Origin: Thiothrix sp.
GTDB taxonomy: Bacteria; Pseudomonadota; Gammaproteobacteria; Thiotrichales; Thiotrichaceae
Assembly (NCBI GenBank): GCA_011375245.1
Contig: DRMA01000220.1
Coordinates: 1 to 15,520, forward strand
Reading direction: 5' to 3'
Length of the DNA: 15,520 nucleotides
This document shows, in pieces, positions 6,377-13,906 of the stretch (its first letter is position 1; every line of letters begins with the position of its first letter). The notes beneath the pieces are model-generated. The model saw only the letters and a program-made list of their open reading frames with translations. It was not told the origin of the DNA and did no database searches. A program made the position numbers and the translations under genes.

Positions 6377-8316
6377 GGGTTGCTCCCTCTTGTGCCTTCA
6401 GGTGCTTGGCGTTGTTGGTACTGGTATTTAAATTTACGTTGCAATAAATCACCAGGATTATCTTCAATACGGCGCAGCCATTGCTCTGCGGCTATTTTTT
6501 CTTCACGACTAAGTTGTTCAGCTTCTTGTTCTTTTTTTATTGCTGTATCGGATGGCTTGCCGTTGCTTTGTTGTGGTTTATTTTTGGTTTGTGTTTGTTG
6601 AGCTGCTTGTTTCTCTTGAGCTGATTTTTCTTCCTTTTCTTTGTCTTCTTTGTCTTCTTTGTTTTCTTTTTCTTTAGTTGCCTTATCAAAGGCATTTTCC
6701 TTGGCTTTATTGTCGCTGTCTTTGTCATCTTTCTTTTTGGAACCTTGTTTTTTTTGTCCTTGCTCTTCTTGATTCTTTTGTTGATCTTTTTTTGATTCGT
6801 TTTGTTGGTCTTTGCTGTTATTAGATTGCTTATCTGATGCTTTATTCTCTTTATCTTGTTGATTCTGTTTTTTCTCTGACGACTGGTCTGATTTTTTATC
6901 ATCCTTAGTATCATCTTTCTTGTTTTGTTGTTGCTTTTTTTCTTCTTGTTTTTTTAACAAGGCAGCAACATACTTTTTATTAGCTGTTGCATCAGCAAAG
7001 TCTGGTTGTTGTTGTAAGGCGTTATCATAAGCTGCTATAGCGTCCTTATAATGTCCAAGTTTAGCCAAAGCATTGCCTTTGTTATACAACGCATTTGCGT
7101 CTTTTTTAGTTGAAAAAGCATCAACAGCTTGTTGGTAATTTCCCTGTTGATAGGCCGCATTGCCCCGTAGCATGGGATCTTGGGCTATTTTACTTGCCGT
7201 TTCAAATTCACCACTACGAAATGCTTTATCGGCTTGTTGATCTGCCCGTAACCAAAGATCATCCCAGTCTAGTGCTAATACAGGACGAGGATGAATACTG
7301 ATAATAAATACCAAAGGTAACGTTAATAACCAACCGCGTCGAAAAGCAAGTGCAGCGAGAGGTAATAGTAATAGCACCAATAATGGACCTTGCTCATGCC
7401 ATGCCTCGCTATTGATATTATTTGTGCCTTGCTTTTGCTGTTCTTTTTGGCCTTTATGACTGACGGAGAGTAACTTATCCAAGTCGGAGTCATTATCTTG
7501 TATGAGGCTGTAAGCTCCACCACCTTGCTTGGCGACTGCTTGCAAGCGTTTTGTTTCGAGCTTAACGACAATGGTATTGTGTTGTCTATCAGTGACATTA
7601 GGGATTGCTCCACCTTCTTTTGTTCCTACTGCCATTACTGATAGAGTATGCCCTTGAGCGGCAATTTGTTGTGCGGCTTTTTGGGCTAAGTCACCTTCAA
7701 CACCATCACTAATGAGGAGAATATCACCTTTATTGACTCCTGCTTGTTGCAATAACTCAGCTGCTTTAAGCAAACCTAAGTCCGCACGGCTACCTTGAAT
7801 TGGCATGATTTTTGGTATTAATGAGGGTAATAAAGCGCGAATGGTATCAGCATCACGAGTTAAGGGGACAGCAGTAAAGGCATCCCCAGCAAAGACCACT
7901 AAGCCTATTTGTCCTTCTTCATTTTTGCGTAAAATATCTTCTATTTTGAAACGGGCGCGTGCTAAGCGAGAGGGGGCTAAGTCAGCAATTTCCATTGAGC
8001 GTGATAAGTCAAAAACAATAACCCGTGCAGTGTTGGTTTGAAAAACAGGTTGTGGTTTTTTTTCCCATACAGGGTTGGCAAGCGCCAGAGTGGCAATGAG
8101 CCATGCTGTTGCAAGCAGCCAGAGAGCTAATTTCCCTTGTCGGCTTTCGTTACCTTGGTCTAATAAGAATGGGAGTAAATTTTGGTCAATAATTTTATGC
8201 CATGCATTATCAGCTACGTTGTGATTAAAAATAAGCCAAAGTAAGCCTGCCAATGGCAAGAGGATGAGTAGCCATAAGGGATGCAGAAAATGAAAGTTTT
8301 GTAGGTTGTTAATCAT
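6370..8316 (-). CDS. batB: BatB/BatC fusion: membrane VWA domain plus TPR and a long charged tail
   Basis: A 648-residue protein joining BatB and BatC. Two N-terminal membrane helices (about 13-30 and 63-80) precede a von Willebrand A domain with metal-site motif DLSRS at 103-107 and ISDGVEGD at 202-209; the usual third-motif Thr appears as Ser176 (QGSRADLG). Two more helices (about 312-325 and 330-345) lead to TPR repeats at about 360-450, then about 140 residues of low-complexity Lys/Gln/Asp/Glu/Ser sequence, and a conserved-looking end (QWLRRIEDNPGDLL, about 612-625). The TPR part is probably periplasmic. I chose the ATG at 8316 over one at 8343: GGGGAG sits ten bases ahead of it and it overlaps the batA end by 8 bp, giving the usual MINN/HPLW start. 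BatB and BatC are separate genes in Bacteroides; the fusion is common in gammaproteobacteria. The likely role is assembly with BatA and MoxR. Confidence 0.92.
   Translation of the reverse strand: MINNLQNFHFLHPLWLLILLPLAGLLWLIFNHNVADNAWHKIIDQNLLPFLLDQGNESRQGKLALWLLATAWLIATLALANPVWEKKPQPVFQTNTARVIVFDLSRSMEIADLAPSRLARARFKIEDILRKNEEGQIGLVVFAGDAFTAVPLTRDADTIRALLPSLIPKIMPIQGSRADLGLLKAAELLQQAGVNKGDILLISDGVEGDLAQKAAQQIAAQGHTLSVMAVGTKEGGAIPNVTDRQHNTIVVKLETKRLQAVAKQGGGAYSLIQDNDSDLDKLLSVSHKGQKEQQKQGTNNINSEAWHEQGPLLVLLLLPLAALAFRRGWLLTLPLVFIISIHPRPVLALDWDDLWLRADQQADKAFRSGEFETASKIAQDPMLRGNAAYQQGNYQQAVDAFSTKKDANALYNKGNALAKLGHYKDAIAAYDNALQQQPDFADATANKKYVAALLKKQEEKKQQQNKKDDTKDDKKSDQSSEKKQNQQDKENKASDKQSNNSKDQQNESKKDQQKNQEEQGQKKQGSKKKDDKDSDNKAKENAFDKATKEKENKEDKEDKEKEEKSAQEKQAAQQTQTKNKPQQSNGKPSDTAIKKEQEAEQLSREEKIAAEQWLRRIEDNPGDLLQRKFKYQYQQRQAPEGTRGSNPW
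6529..6954 (-). repeat. Low-complexity Lys/Gln/Glu/Asp-coding tract in batB/C
   Basis: About 425 bp of the gene code for a compositionally biased stretch (residues about 455-596) of Lys, Gln, Asp, Glu, Ser and Asn, with short near-repeats such as KED/KEK and DKKSDQ. On the plus strand this shows as CTTTGTCTT-like runs and T-tracts of up to eight bases. It has no predicted fold and is probably a disordered linker. It creates a long open but meaningless reading frame in another phase. Confidence 0.8.
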
Positions 8317-9343
8317 CTTTTTTTGTCTCCCCATGTGTGCCAACTATGTGTGCTAAAGAAAACGTGTTGAGAATGCCGCTACTTCCTATAGCAATGAATA
8401 AGCTCATAATAAGTGCTATTGCTAATGGCCAGTGGTATAACTCGTCTACAGGGCGATAGTTTAATTCGTCATTGGAGATGGGTTCTATTTTATCTAAAAA
8501 ATCATAGATTTTTAACAAGCTTTCAACATCTTCAGCACGAAAGTATTGTCCACCTGTTTTACTTGCAATTGCCTTCAAGTTGTCCTCATCAAGATCACTA
8601 CCACCAACACGTTGTCTACCAAATGGTGTTTGTACGATGCGTTCGCTACCACCAATACCAATAGCGTAGACCTTGATTTTTTCTTGTGCAGCAAGATCTG
8701 CTGCTTTCATTGGTTCAATGCCTGCTGTATTTGCACCATCAGTCAGGAAAATTAATAGGCGATTGGTTTCAGGTTGTTTGCGTAAGCGCTTTACCGCTAA
8801 GCCAATAGCATCGCCAATAGCTGTTTTTTTGCCAGCTAAGCCAATTTGTGCTTCATTGAGTAAAATATTTACTGTTTTTCGGTCGAAGGTTAAAGGAGCT
8901 TGTAAATAAGCCTTTGAGCCAAAGAGAATAAGCCCAATACGATCACCTTTACGTTTGTTAATAAAATCACTAGCAACCGCTTTAACGGCCGTTAAGCGCG
9001 TCACTCTTGTGCTGTTAATAAACATATCGGGTTCTTGCATAGAGCCTGATATATCGACGGCCATCATTAAGCTTCGTCCACTGATGGGGATATTTATACT
9101 TTCACCAACTAATTGTGGGCGAGCAGCAGAGGTTAGTAGAGCTAGCCATGTTAGTACGGCAACTATTAACCAGACAGGTGAACGAGAACGTTTATGTTGT
9201 ACTAACCCTGCTTGTAAACCTGTGAAAAAAGGGATGCGTAAAGCAGAAGGTGTTGTAATGGGGGCAGGGGGTACAAACTTTATAACCAGTAATGGTAAAG
9301 GTAAGAGTAAAAAAAGCCATGGTAAGGCAAAACTTATTTCCAT
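8309..9343 (-). CDS. batA: BatA: membrane-anchored VWA protein
   Basis: The 344-residue protein begins with a membrane helix (about 5-22), a second at about 56-72, and ends with one at about 304-325; the VWA domain between them should face the periplasm or the membrane surface. All metal-ion-dependent adhesion site positions are present: Asp97, Ser99 and Ser101 in DISGS, Thr174 in KKTAIGD, and Asp202 in LTDGAN. This intact site separates BatA from its degenerate relatives and suggests a metal-dependent protein contact. The ATG overlaps the end of the DUF4381 gene by 10 bp and has AGGGGA five bases upstream, so the start is well supported. It acts with the BatB/C fusion next door and the MoxR ATPase at the head of the operon. 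Confidence 0.94.
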   Translation of the reverse strand: MEISFALPWLFLLLPLPLLVIKFVPPAPITTPSALRIPFFTGLQAGLVQHKRSRSPVWLIVAVLTWLALLTSAARPQLVGESINIPISGRSLMMAVDISGSMQEPDMFINSTRVTRLTAVKAVASDFINKRKGDRIGLILFGSKAYLQAPLTFDRKTVNILLNEAQIGLAGKKTAIGDAIGLAVKRLRKQPETNRLLIFLTDGANTAGIEPMKAADLAAQEKIKVYAIGIGGSERIVQTPFGRQRVGGSDLDEDNLKAIASKTGGQYFRAEDVESLLKIYDFLDKIEPISNDELNYRPVDELYHWPLAIALIMSLFIAIGSSGILNTFSLAHIVGTHGETKKDD

Positions 9344-9942
9344 TGTTTTCCCCTTTTAGAACCGATGAAATGTTGTTGATAATATTTGTTATTAATTTGC
9401 ATTAGCCATTGTTTGATTGCTTCTACTAAGCCTTTGTGATCAAGCGTATCAGGCAATTGTGCAACATAAGGACCCTCAGCCAAAATACGTCCTGCCCCTT
9501 TACTAAAGGCGTTTGTATTACCTGTTTTATCCAAAAATGCTAGCCATTGTTTGCCTGTTAAACTGGCAACATGCTGACGTGGGAAATGCATCAATGCAAG
9601 GCGGCGTAATAGTTGATTCATTTGCGCCACTGCGGCACTATTTTTATCACGTTGTAAGTTGTTATCAAAGGTTTCCAGTATGCTAAGAAGTGCATGTTGT
9701 TGGCGTTTCATTTGGCGGTAACGATAGCCTTTATAGCCAGTAAAACCAAGTGCAATGAGAAGCAACACAATAACAACCCACCAACCTGCTGCAAGTGGCC
9801 AAATACTGGGCGCATCATATATCTTGTTATCTGCAGGCAATTGAATTTCGGGCAGTGCATTCAGTGCATTGGTGGCATTACTTGCTGCATTTGCTGCACT
9901 ATGACTATGTGCTTGAGAGCTATTTGTTATAGGCGTAGTCAT
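9334..9942 (-). CDS. DUF4381 single-pass membrane protein of the Bat operon
   Basis: A 202-residue protein with an Ala/Asn/Ser-rich N-terminus (about 7-29), the family motif LPEIQLP at 30-36, one membrane helix at about 52-70 introduced by GWW, and a helical C-terminal part with RRLALMHFPR and VASLTGKQWLAFLD (about 112-137) characteristic of DUF4381. Its place between DUF58 and batA is the usual one for this family. The ATG overlaps the DUF58 stop codon (ATGA) with AGAGGA upstream, so coupled translation is likely. No enzymatic motif is visible; a scaffold role in the MoxR/VWA complex is inferred from context only. Confidence 0.88.
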   Translation of the reverse strand: MTTPITNSSQAHSHSAANAASNATNALNALPEIQLPADNKIYDAPSIWPLAAGWWVVIVLLLIALGFTGYKGYRYRQMKRQQHALLSILETFDNNLQRDKNSAAVAQMNQLLRRLALMHFPRQHVASLTGKQWLAFLDKTGNTNAFSKGAGRILAEGPYVAQLPDTLDHKGLVEAIKQWLMQINNKYYQQHFIGSKRGKQWK

Positions 9943-11003
9943 AAGTCTTTCCTCTCATTTACTGATGCGCGTTTGGACAAGCTAAACGCACGTTGTAAAC
10001 ATTTGGCAACATCATCATTAGTGGAAATTTGTAGTAATGGAATCGTATGTTGGCGCATTAATCTTGCGACGGCTTGATGGTGCTGGGTGAAAAACTGCTT
10101 ATATTGCTCGCGTCCTTTTCGTGATTGTATATCCAATATACCTTGCTCTGTCGAGGAGGAAGAGGAGCTATTGCTCATGCTATTGGTGACTCCATAACGT
10201 CCCGCAGGGGGGACGGTGATTTCTAAAGGGTCAACGATTTGTAGAGCAATGATATCGCTATGTCGTCGAATACGACGTAAATGCTTGCTGGTTTGTGCAT
10301 CAATGGCATAAAAGTCACTGATTAAAAAGACCAAAGAACCTGGACGCGCCAGACGGCGTAAGCGCTTTAGTTCATCATTTAAACGGATGACATGATGCGT
10401 ATTATTCAATGCACGTTGTGGGTCAGCATAATGTACTAATTGACGAATAAACTGTAAGACACCCCGTTTACCCATTTTTGGGGGGAGTTCATGATGTTCG
10501 CCGTTAAATAATAAGCCACCGACTTTATCACCCTGTTGACTTGCTGCCCATGCGAGTAAGGCAGCCGTTTTGGCTGCAATAACTGATTTTAAAGCGGAGC
10601 TTGAACCAAAAAACATGCTGGGATTAAAATCGACAAACAATACAATTGGACGTTCTCGTTCTTCTTGGTAAAGCTTGGTGTGTGGTTTACCTGCTCGTGC
10701 AGTAACGCGCCAATCCATACTGCGAATATCATCACCCGCTTGATAAATACGTGACTCTTGGTAATCCATGCCACGTCCTCGAAAACGTGAAGCATGAGGG
10801 CCTACTGTTGAGGCAAGTGCCGCAGAACGGTGTGATAAATCTAGCTTTCTTCCTTGTTCTTGTAAGCTAATTAGCGTTTCAATGCTGACATGTGTTCCTG
10901 TATTGAAAGGTACAGCAATGTTATGTGCGACTGTGTTTTTTTGCTGATTCTTTGGTGGATTAAACAGTGCAAAAAACCTTTTTTTTAATTGTTTGATGTT
11001 CAT
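9939..11003 (-). CDS. DUF58 protein (MoxR-associated, degenerate VWA-like domain)
   Basis: The 354-residue protein carries the DUF58 signature GRGMDYQESRIYQAGDDIR at about 76-94, ending in MDWRVTAR, followed by a VWA-like strand with DFNPSM at 125-130. The second metal-site position is Asn127 instead of Ser, so metal binding may be weak or lost, as is frequent in DUF58. LVFLISDF supplies the equivalent of the last motif. There is no membrane helix, so it is probably cytoplasmic and a direct partner of MoxR. A Ser-rich run (NSSSSSS) forms a small insertion near residue 285. The start is supported by GTGGAG seven bases ahead of the ATG; 27 bp separate it from moxR. The exact function of the family is unknown. 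Confidence 0.92.
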   Translation of the reverse strand: MNIKQLKKRFFALFNPPKNQQKNTVAHNIAVPFNTGTHVSIETLISLQEQGRKLDLSHRSAALASTVGPHASRFRGRGMDYQESRIYQAGDDIRSMDWRVTARAGKPHTKLYQEERERPIVLFVDFNPSMFFGSSSALKSVIAAKTAALLAWAASQQGDKVGGLLFNGEHHELPPKMGKRGVLQFIRQLVHYADPQRALNNTHHVIRLNDELKRLRRLARPGSLVFLISDFYAIDAQTSKHLRRIRRHSDIIALQIVDPLEITVPPAGRYGVTNSMSNSSSSSSTEQGILDIQSRKGREQYKQFFTQHHQAVARLMRQHTIPLLQISTNDDVAKCLQRAFSLSKRASVNERKDL

Positions 11004-11030
11004 GTTGCTGCTCCACTTATTTCATTTCCA

Positions 11031-12044
11031 TTAAGCAACAGGAGTATGTTTAATTAATTCACGAATAAAATGATCAGCACTAATACCATCGGCTTCTGCT
11101 TCATAGGAAATTAGAATACGGTGGCGCAATACTTCATAAGCTATCGCTTGCACATCTTCAGGTGAGACATAATCTCGTCCATGTAGCCATGCATGGGCGC
11201 GAGCGCAGCGATCAAGTGAAATAGTTGCACGTGGACTCCCGCCATAGCTGACCCATTTTGCTAAGGTGTTGCTATAAGGAGATGGGTCACGGCTACCGAG
11301 TACTAACTGGACAATATACTCTTGTACAGGAGCAGCCATATATAAGGCGAGCACTTCTTGTTGTGCCATTTCAACCGTCGCTTTGCTTAATTGCAGGGGA
11401 GCTTTCGTTTCATCTTGGTAATCTTGCATTGCCTGTTGGCGGGCTAATTCAAGAATGAGATTTTCATTTTCAGCGGAGGGATAATCAATTAACACATGCA
11501 TTAAGAAACGATCAAGCTGCGCCTCTGGTAAAGGGTAAGTACCTTCTTGTTCAATCGGATTTTGTGTTGCCATGACTAGAAAAGGACGGCTTAAGGTATA
11601 GGTGTGTTTGCCAACTGTAATTTGACGTTCCCCCATTGCTTCTAGTAAGGCTGATTGGACCTTGGCAGGCGAGCGGTTAATCTCATCAGCGAGAATTAGA
11701 TTATGAAATAATGGTCCTTTTTGGAAGACAAATTCTCCTGTTTCAGGACGGTATACTTCTGTGCCTGTTAAGTCCCCTGGTAGTAAGTCAGGGGTAAATT
11801 GGATACGGTGAAAATCGCCATCAAGGATTGAAGCGAGTTCTTTGATGGCGGTTGTTTTTGCTAAGCCTGGAGCGCCTTCTACAAGTAAATGTCCATCCGC
11901 TAATAAGGCAATCAGTAAGCGATCAATGAGATCTTGTTGACCAATAATACGTGTTTGTAAATAATGCCGTGCCTGAGTAAACGCGTCATGATTGGCTGAA
12001 TTAGTTGAGACTGTTTGTACGTCTGGTGTTGCTTCTGTAGTCAT
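11031..12044 (-). CDS. moxR: MoxR-family AAA+ ATPase
   Basis: The 337-residue ATPase has Walker A GAPGLAKTT at 57-65, Walker B LILADE at 116-121 followed by INRSPAKVQ, sensor 1 Asn162 (ATQNP), the arginine-finger region EAQLDRF at 175-181, and a sensor 2 segment YGGSPRA, all typical of MoxR. Proteins of this type act as chaperones with VWA-domain partners, for example inserting metal ions or assembling complexes. As first gene of the operon it would drive the complex formed by the downstream Bat proteins. The ATG is preceded by AAGGG and the start gives the normal length. An unusual Ser/Thr/Asn-rich N-terminal 20 residues precede the conserved part. Confidence 0.96.
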   Translation of the reverse strand: MTTEATPDVQTVSTNSANHDAFTQARHYLQTRIIGQQDLIDRLLIALLADGHLLVEGAPGLAKTTAIKELASILDGDFHRIQFTPDLLPGDLTGTEVYRPETGEFVFQKGPLFHNLILADEINRSPAKVQSALLEAMGERQITVGKHTYTLSRPFLVMATQNPIEQEGTYPLPEAQLDRFLMHVLIDYPSAENENLILELARQQAMQDYQDETKAPLQLSKATVEMAQQEVLALYMAAPVQEYIVQLVLGSRDPSPYSNTLAKWVSYGGSPRATISLDRCARAHAWLHGRDYVSPEDVQAIAYEVLRHRILISYEAEADGISADHFIRELIKHTPVA

Positions 12045-12082
12045 TTGTTACCCTTATGCTTATTTACTTATTGATACAGCGG

Positions 12083-12112
12083 CTATTATTGCGTTCGTTT
12101 GTAAAATATCAA
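12083..12112 (-). promoter_or_regulatory. Candidate sigma-70 promoter for the moxR-bat operon
   Basis: On the minus strand TTGATA (12112-12107) and TAATAG (12088-12083) are 18 bases apart, ending 38 bp upstream of the moxR ATG. ATAATA one base closer would give a 17-base spacer. This lies in the 127-bp gap after the small upstream gene, so the operon may have its own promoter. Confidence 0.4.
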
Positions 12113-12171
12113 GTTTCGTGGGTAAAAATTTAGTAGTAGGGCAGCAGGTATTTATTGGTGCTTGTTGTTCA

Positions 12172-12507
12172 TTATTCTTTATTGCTAGAAACTAAACGTA
12201 GTTTACTTTTCTGTTCTTTATCATCTTGCTGATGCTGATCTGGGCTAACGGGATTTTCAACGGTAGCGATTAAATCTTTTGCTGCCTGTTCGGCTTCAGT
12301 ATATGTTTTTTCTGTTTTATATAGGTATTTGGTGCCTTGTGCCAATACAAAAACATGATGTTGCTCTTCCCCATCATCATCTTTACTTTCTGCAATGTTG
12401 AGTCGCTCTATACTTTTTAGTTTAACGTAAGTTAGTTTTATTTCTGAGCGTGTGGAGTAGGGTAAAGTTTTTAATTCAATCCAGTTTTGACTGAGTGTTG
12501 TACTCAT
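12172..12507 (-). CDS. Hypothetical 111-residue protein upstream of moxR
   Basis: I do not recognise this protein. It has no signal peptide, membrane helix or cysteine. Residues about 8-80 look like a small folded domain: NWIELKTLPYS, an alternating strand EIKLTYVKLKSIERLNI, an acidic turn (DDDGEEQ), a strand HHVFVLAQGTKYLYK, then a helix EAEQAAKDLIATV. The tail (from about residue 85) is hydrophilic and probably disordered. The order of strands followed by a short helix recalls FlbD-like small beta proteins, but that is only a visual resemblance. An upstream TTG at 12522 is possible; I chose the ATG at 12507 because GAGG sits nine bases before it. It is in the same direction as moxR, 127 bp upstream, and may be transcribed with it. 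Confidence 0.75.
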   Translation of the reverse strand: MSTTLSQNWIELKTLPYSTRSEIKLTYVKLKSIERLNIAESKDDDGEEQHHVFVLAQGTKYLYKTEKTYTEAEQAAKDLIATVENPVSPDQHQQDDKEQKSKLRLVSSNKE

Positions 12508-12770
12508 TGTTATAAGCCTCAAATAAATATTTTTGATGGTGTTGTGGGTTATGTTTAACGGCTAAGTTTATTGAAATAACCGATTAATGATTAATTTATA
12601 AGCAATTTAATGGAATAACAAAAAATAATACGAATAAAACAAGTTTATCATATCTTTCAGCAATGAGCTTAATGTGCCTTAAGCTTTATGGTTTCTATAA
12701 ATATTGCTAGTATTCATGCTCGAAATTAGTTAATTCCTTACTAATTAATAGTATATTTAAAAGTAACCTT
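12508..12770. other. AT-rich divergent intergenic region
   Basis: This 263-bp region separates the small minus-strand gene from the FKBP gene and should contain promoters for both. It is strongly AT-rich. A perfect 7-bp inverted repeat, AATTAGT (12724-12730) and ACTAATT (12740-12746), lies about 25 bp before the FKBP start and could be an operator or a chance dyad. I could not pick a convincing promoter pair. Confidence 0.5.
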
Positions 12771-13250
12771 ATGAAAATAAAATATTTTTTTACCCTTGCT
12801 CTCGCATTACCTCTTAGTGTGTTTATCATTGCGTGTAGTGATACTTCAACAGTCTCAACGTCAGAATCAGCAACAAGTAACGAAGTTAAGTCTTCCAGTT
12901 CGCCTATTGCATTTACTAAAACAGATGTAAAAGTGGGGGATGGTGCTGAAGCAAAAGCTGGACAAAAAGTATCCGTACATTATACGGGATGGCTTTACGA
13001 GCCTACCGCAACGGATACGCATGGTAAGAAATTTGATAGCTCACGTGATCGCGGTAAAGCCTTTGTTTTTCCCTTAGGCGCAGGTCGCGTTATTAAAGGC
13101 TGGGATCAAGGTGTCGTTGGCATGAAAGTGGGTGGACAACGTACGTTAATTATTCCTGCTGATATGGCATATGGTTCGCGTGGTGCAGGTGGTGCTATTC
13201 CACCGAATGCAACGTTGATTTTTGATGTTGAGCTAATGGGCATTAATTAA
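12771..13250 (+). CDS. FKBP-type peptidyl-prolyl isomerase, probable lipoprotein
   Basis: The 159-residue protein starts with a lipoprotein signal (MKIKYFF, hydrophobic core, FIIAC with Cys22 as the lipidation site), a Ser/Thr-rich linker to about residue 45, and a single FKBP domain to the end. The isomerase-pocket residues are present: Tyr71 (HYTGW), Phe89-Asp90 (KFDSS), Val107-Ile108, Trp111, Tyr134 (AYGSRG) and Phe151. It should speed proline isomerisation of envelope proteins in the periplasm. Ser23 and Asp24 follow the Cys; Asp at the third position, rather than the second, does not give the clear inner-membrane signal, so an outer-membrane location is possible. It has no dimerisation domain of the FkpA type. 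The ribosome binding site is weak. A separate transcription unit is likely. Confidence 0.93.
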   Translation: MKIKYFFTLALALPLSVFIIACSDTSTVSTSESATSNEVKSSSSPIAFTKTDVKVGDGAEAKAGQKVSVHYTGWLYEPTATDTHGKKFDSSRDRGKAFVFPLGAGRVIKGWDQGVVGMKVGGQRTLIIPADMAYGSRGAGGAIPPNATLIFDVELMGIN

Positions 13251-13380
13251 AATATGGTGTTATTTTTTAGCTAACTTCCTCAAAGCATCATTCCCATCTT
13301 TCCTGTTAAAAATTAAAGTGTCACAACAACCTGAAATATTGTATTTTACTGCTTTGTGTTTCACCTTTGGCAATGCCGCA

Positions 13381-13905
13381 ATGAACAATGTTATTTTTAC
13401 AGGATTAATGGGAGCAGGGAAGTCTACGGTAGGTCGCTTGCTGGCGAAACGTCGGCGTATGGTCTTCTTTGACTCTGATCGTGTGATTGAAGAGTGTATG
13501 GGGGTAGATATTCCAACGATCTTTGAAATAGAAGGTGAAGCGGGTTTTCGTGATCGTGAGCAGGAAGTGATTAAAGACCTTGCTGCACGATCAAACATTA
13601 TTATTGCTACAGGTGGTGGTAGTTTACTGCGTGAAGAAAATCGTCAGTGCCTAAGTAGATCAGGAATTATTGTTTATTTACGTGCGAGTCCTGAGAATCT
13701 TTATGCACGAATTAAGCATGATAAAAATAGACCCTTAATGCAGACAAAAAACCCGTTACAGACATTAAAAAATATATTAAAAGAACGAGAGCAAGCTTAC
13801 ATAGAGACAGCGGATGTCATTATTACCACAGGTCGAGATCGGGTAATTATAACGGTCAGGCAAATTGAGCGTGCGCTAGAACAACTGATTGAGATGAAAC
13901 CCTAA
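13381..13905 (+). CDS. aroK: Shikimate kinase
   Basis: Phosphorylates shikimate to shikimate-3-phosphate with ATP, the fifth step of the pathway to aromatic amino acids. With the ATG at 13381 the protein has 174 residues, the usual length. GLMGAGKST at 8-16 is the P-loop; Asp31/Asp33 (DSD), Arg57 (GFRDRE), the GGG at 78-80 and Arg117 (RPLM) bind shikimate and ATP. An in-frame GTG at 13318 would add 21 residues; I reject it because the added part has no family counterpart, although the ATG itself lacks a clear ribosome binding site. aroB follows after a single base, so the two are co-transcribed and probably coupled. Confidence 0.95.
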   Translation: MNNVIFTGLMGAGKSTVGRLLAKRRRMVFFDSDRVIEECMGVDIPTIFEIEGEAGFRDREQEVIKDLAARSNIIIATGGGSLLREENRQCLSRSGIIVYLRASPENLYARIKHDKNRPLMQTKNPLQTLKNILKEREQAYIETADVIITTGRDRVIITVRQIERALEQLIEMKP

Positions 13906-13906
13906 T

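Noticed and set aside
6537..6914. 125-residue Lys/Thr-rich open frame on the minus strand
   Set aside because: It is another phase of the low-complexity tail of batB/C; its composition merely reflects the biased codons and it has no start signal of its own.
8955..9359. 134-residue plus-strand open frame opposite batA
   Set aside because: It is antisense to a well-supported VWA gene, shows no recognisable domain and no ribosome binding site.
9694..10077. 127-residue plus-strand open frame
   Set aside because: It crosses the junction of the DUF4381 and DUF58 genes in antisense; its cysteine-rich look comes from reverse-reading Ala/Asn/Ser codons.
13318..13380. 21-residue N-terminal extension of AroK from a GTG
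   Set aside because: It has no counterpart in shikimate kinases, and no ribosome binding site precedes the GTG.
13260..13598. 112-residue minus-strand open frame
   Set aside because: It is antisense to aroK, whose catalytic motifs are clear.
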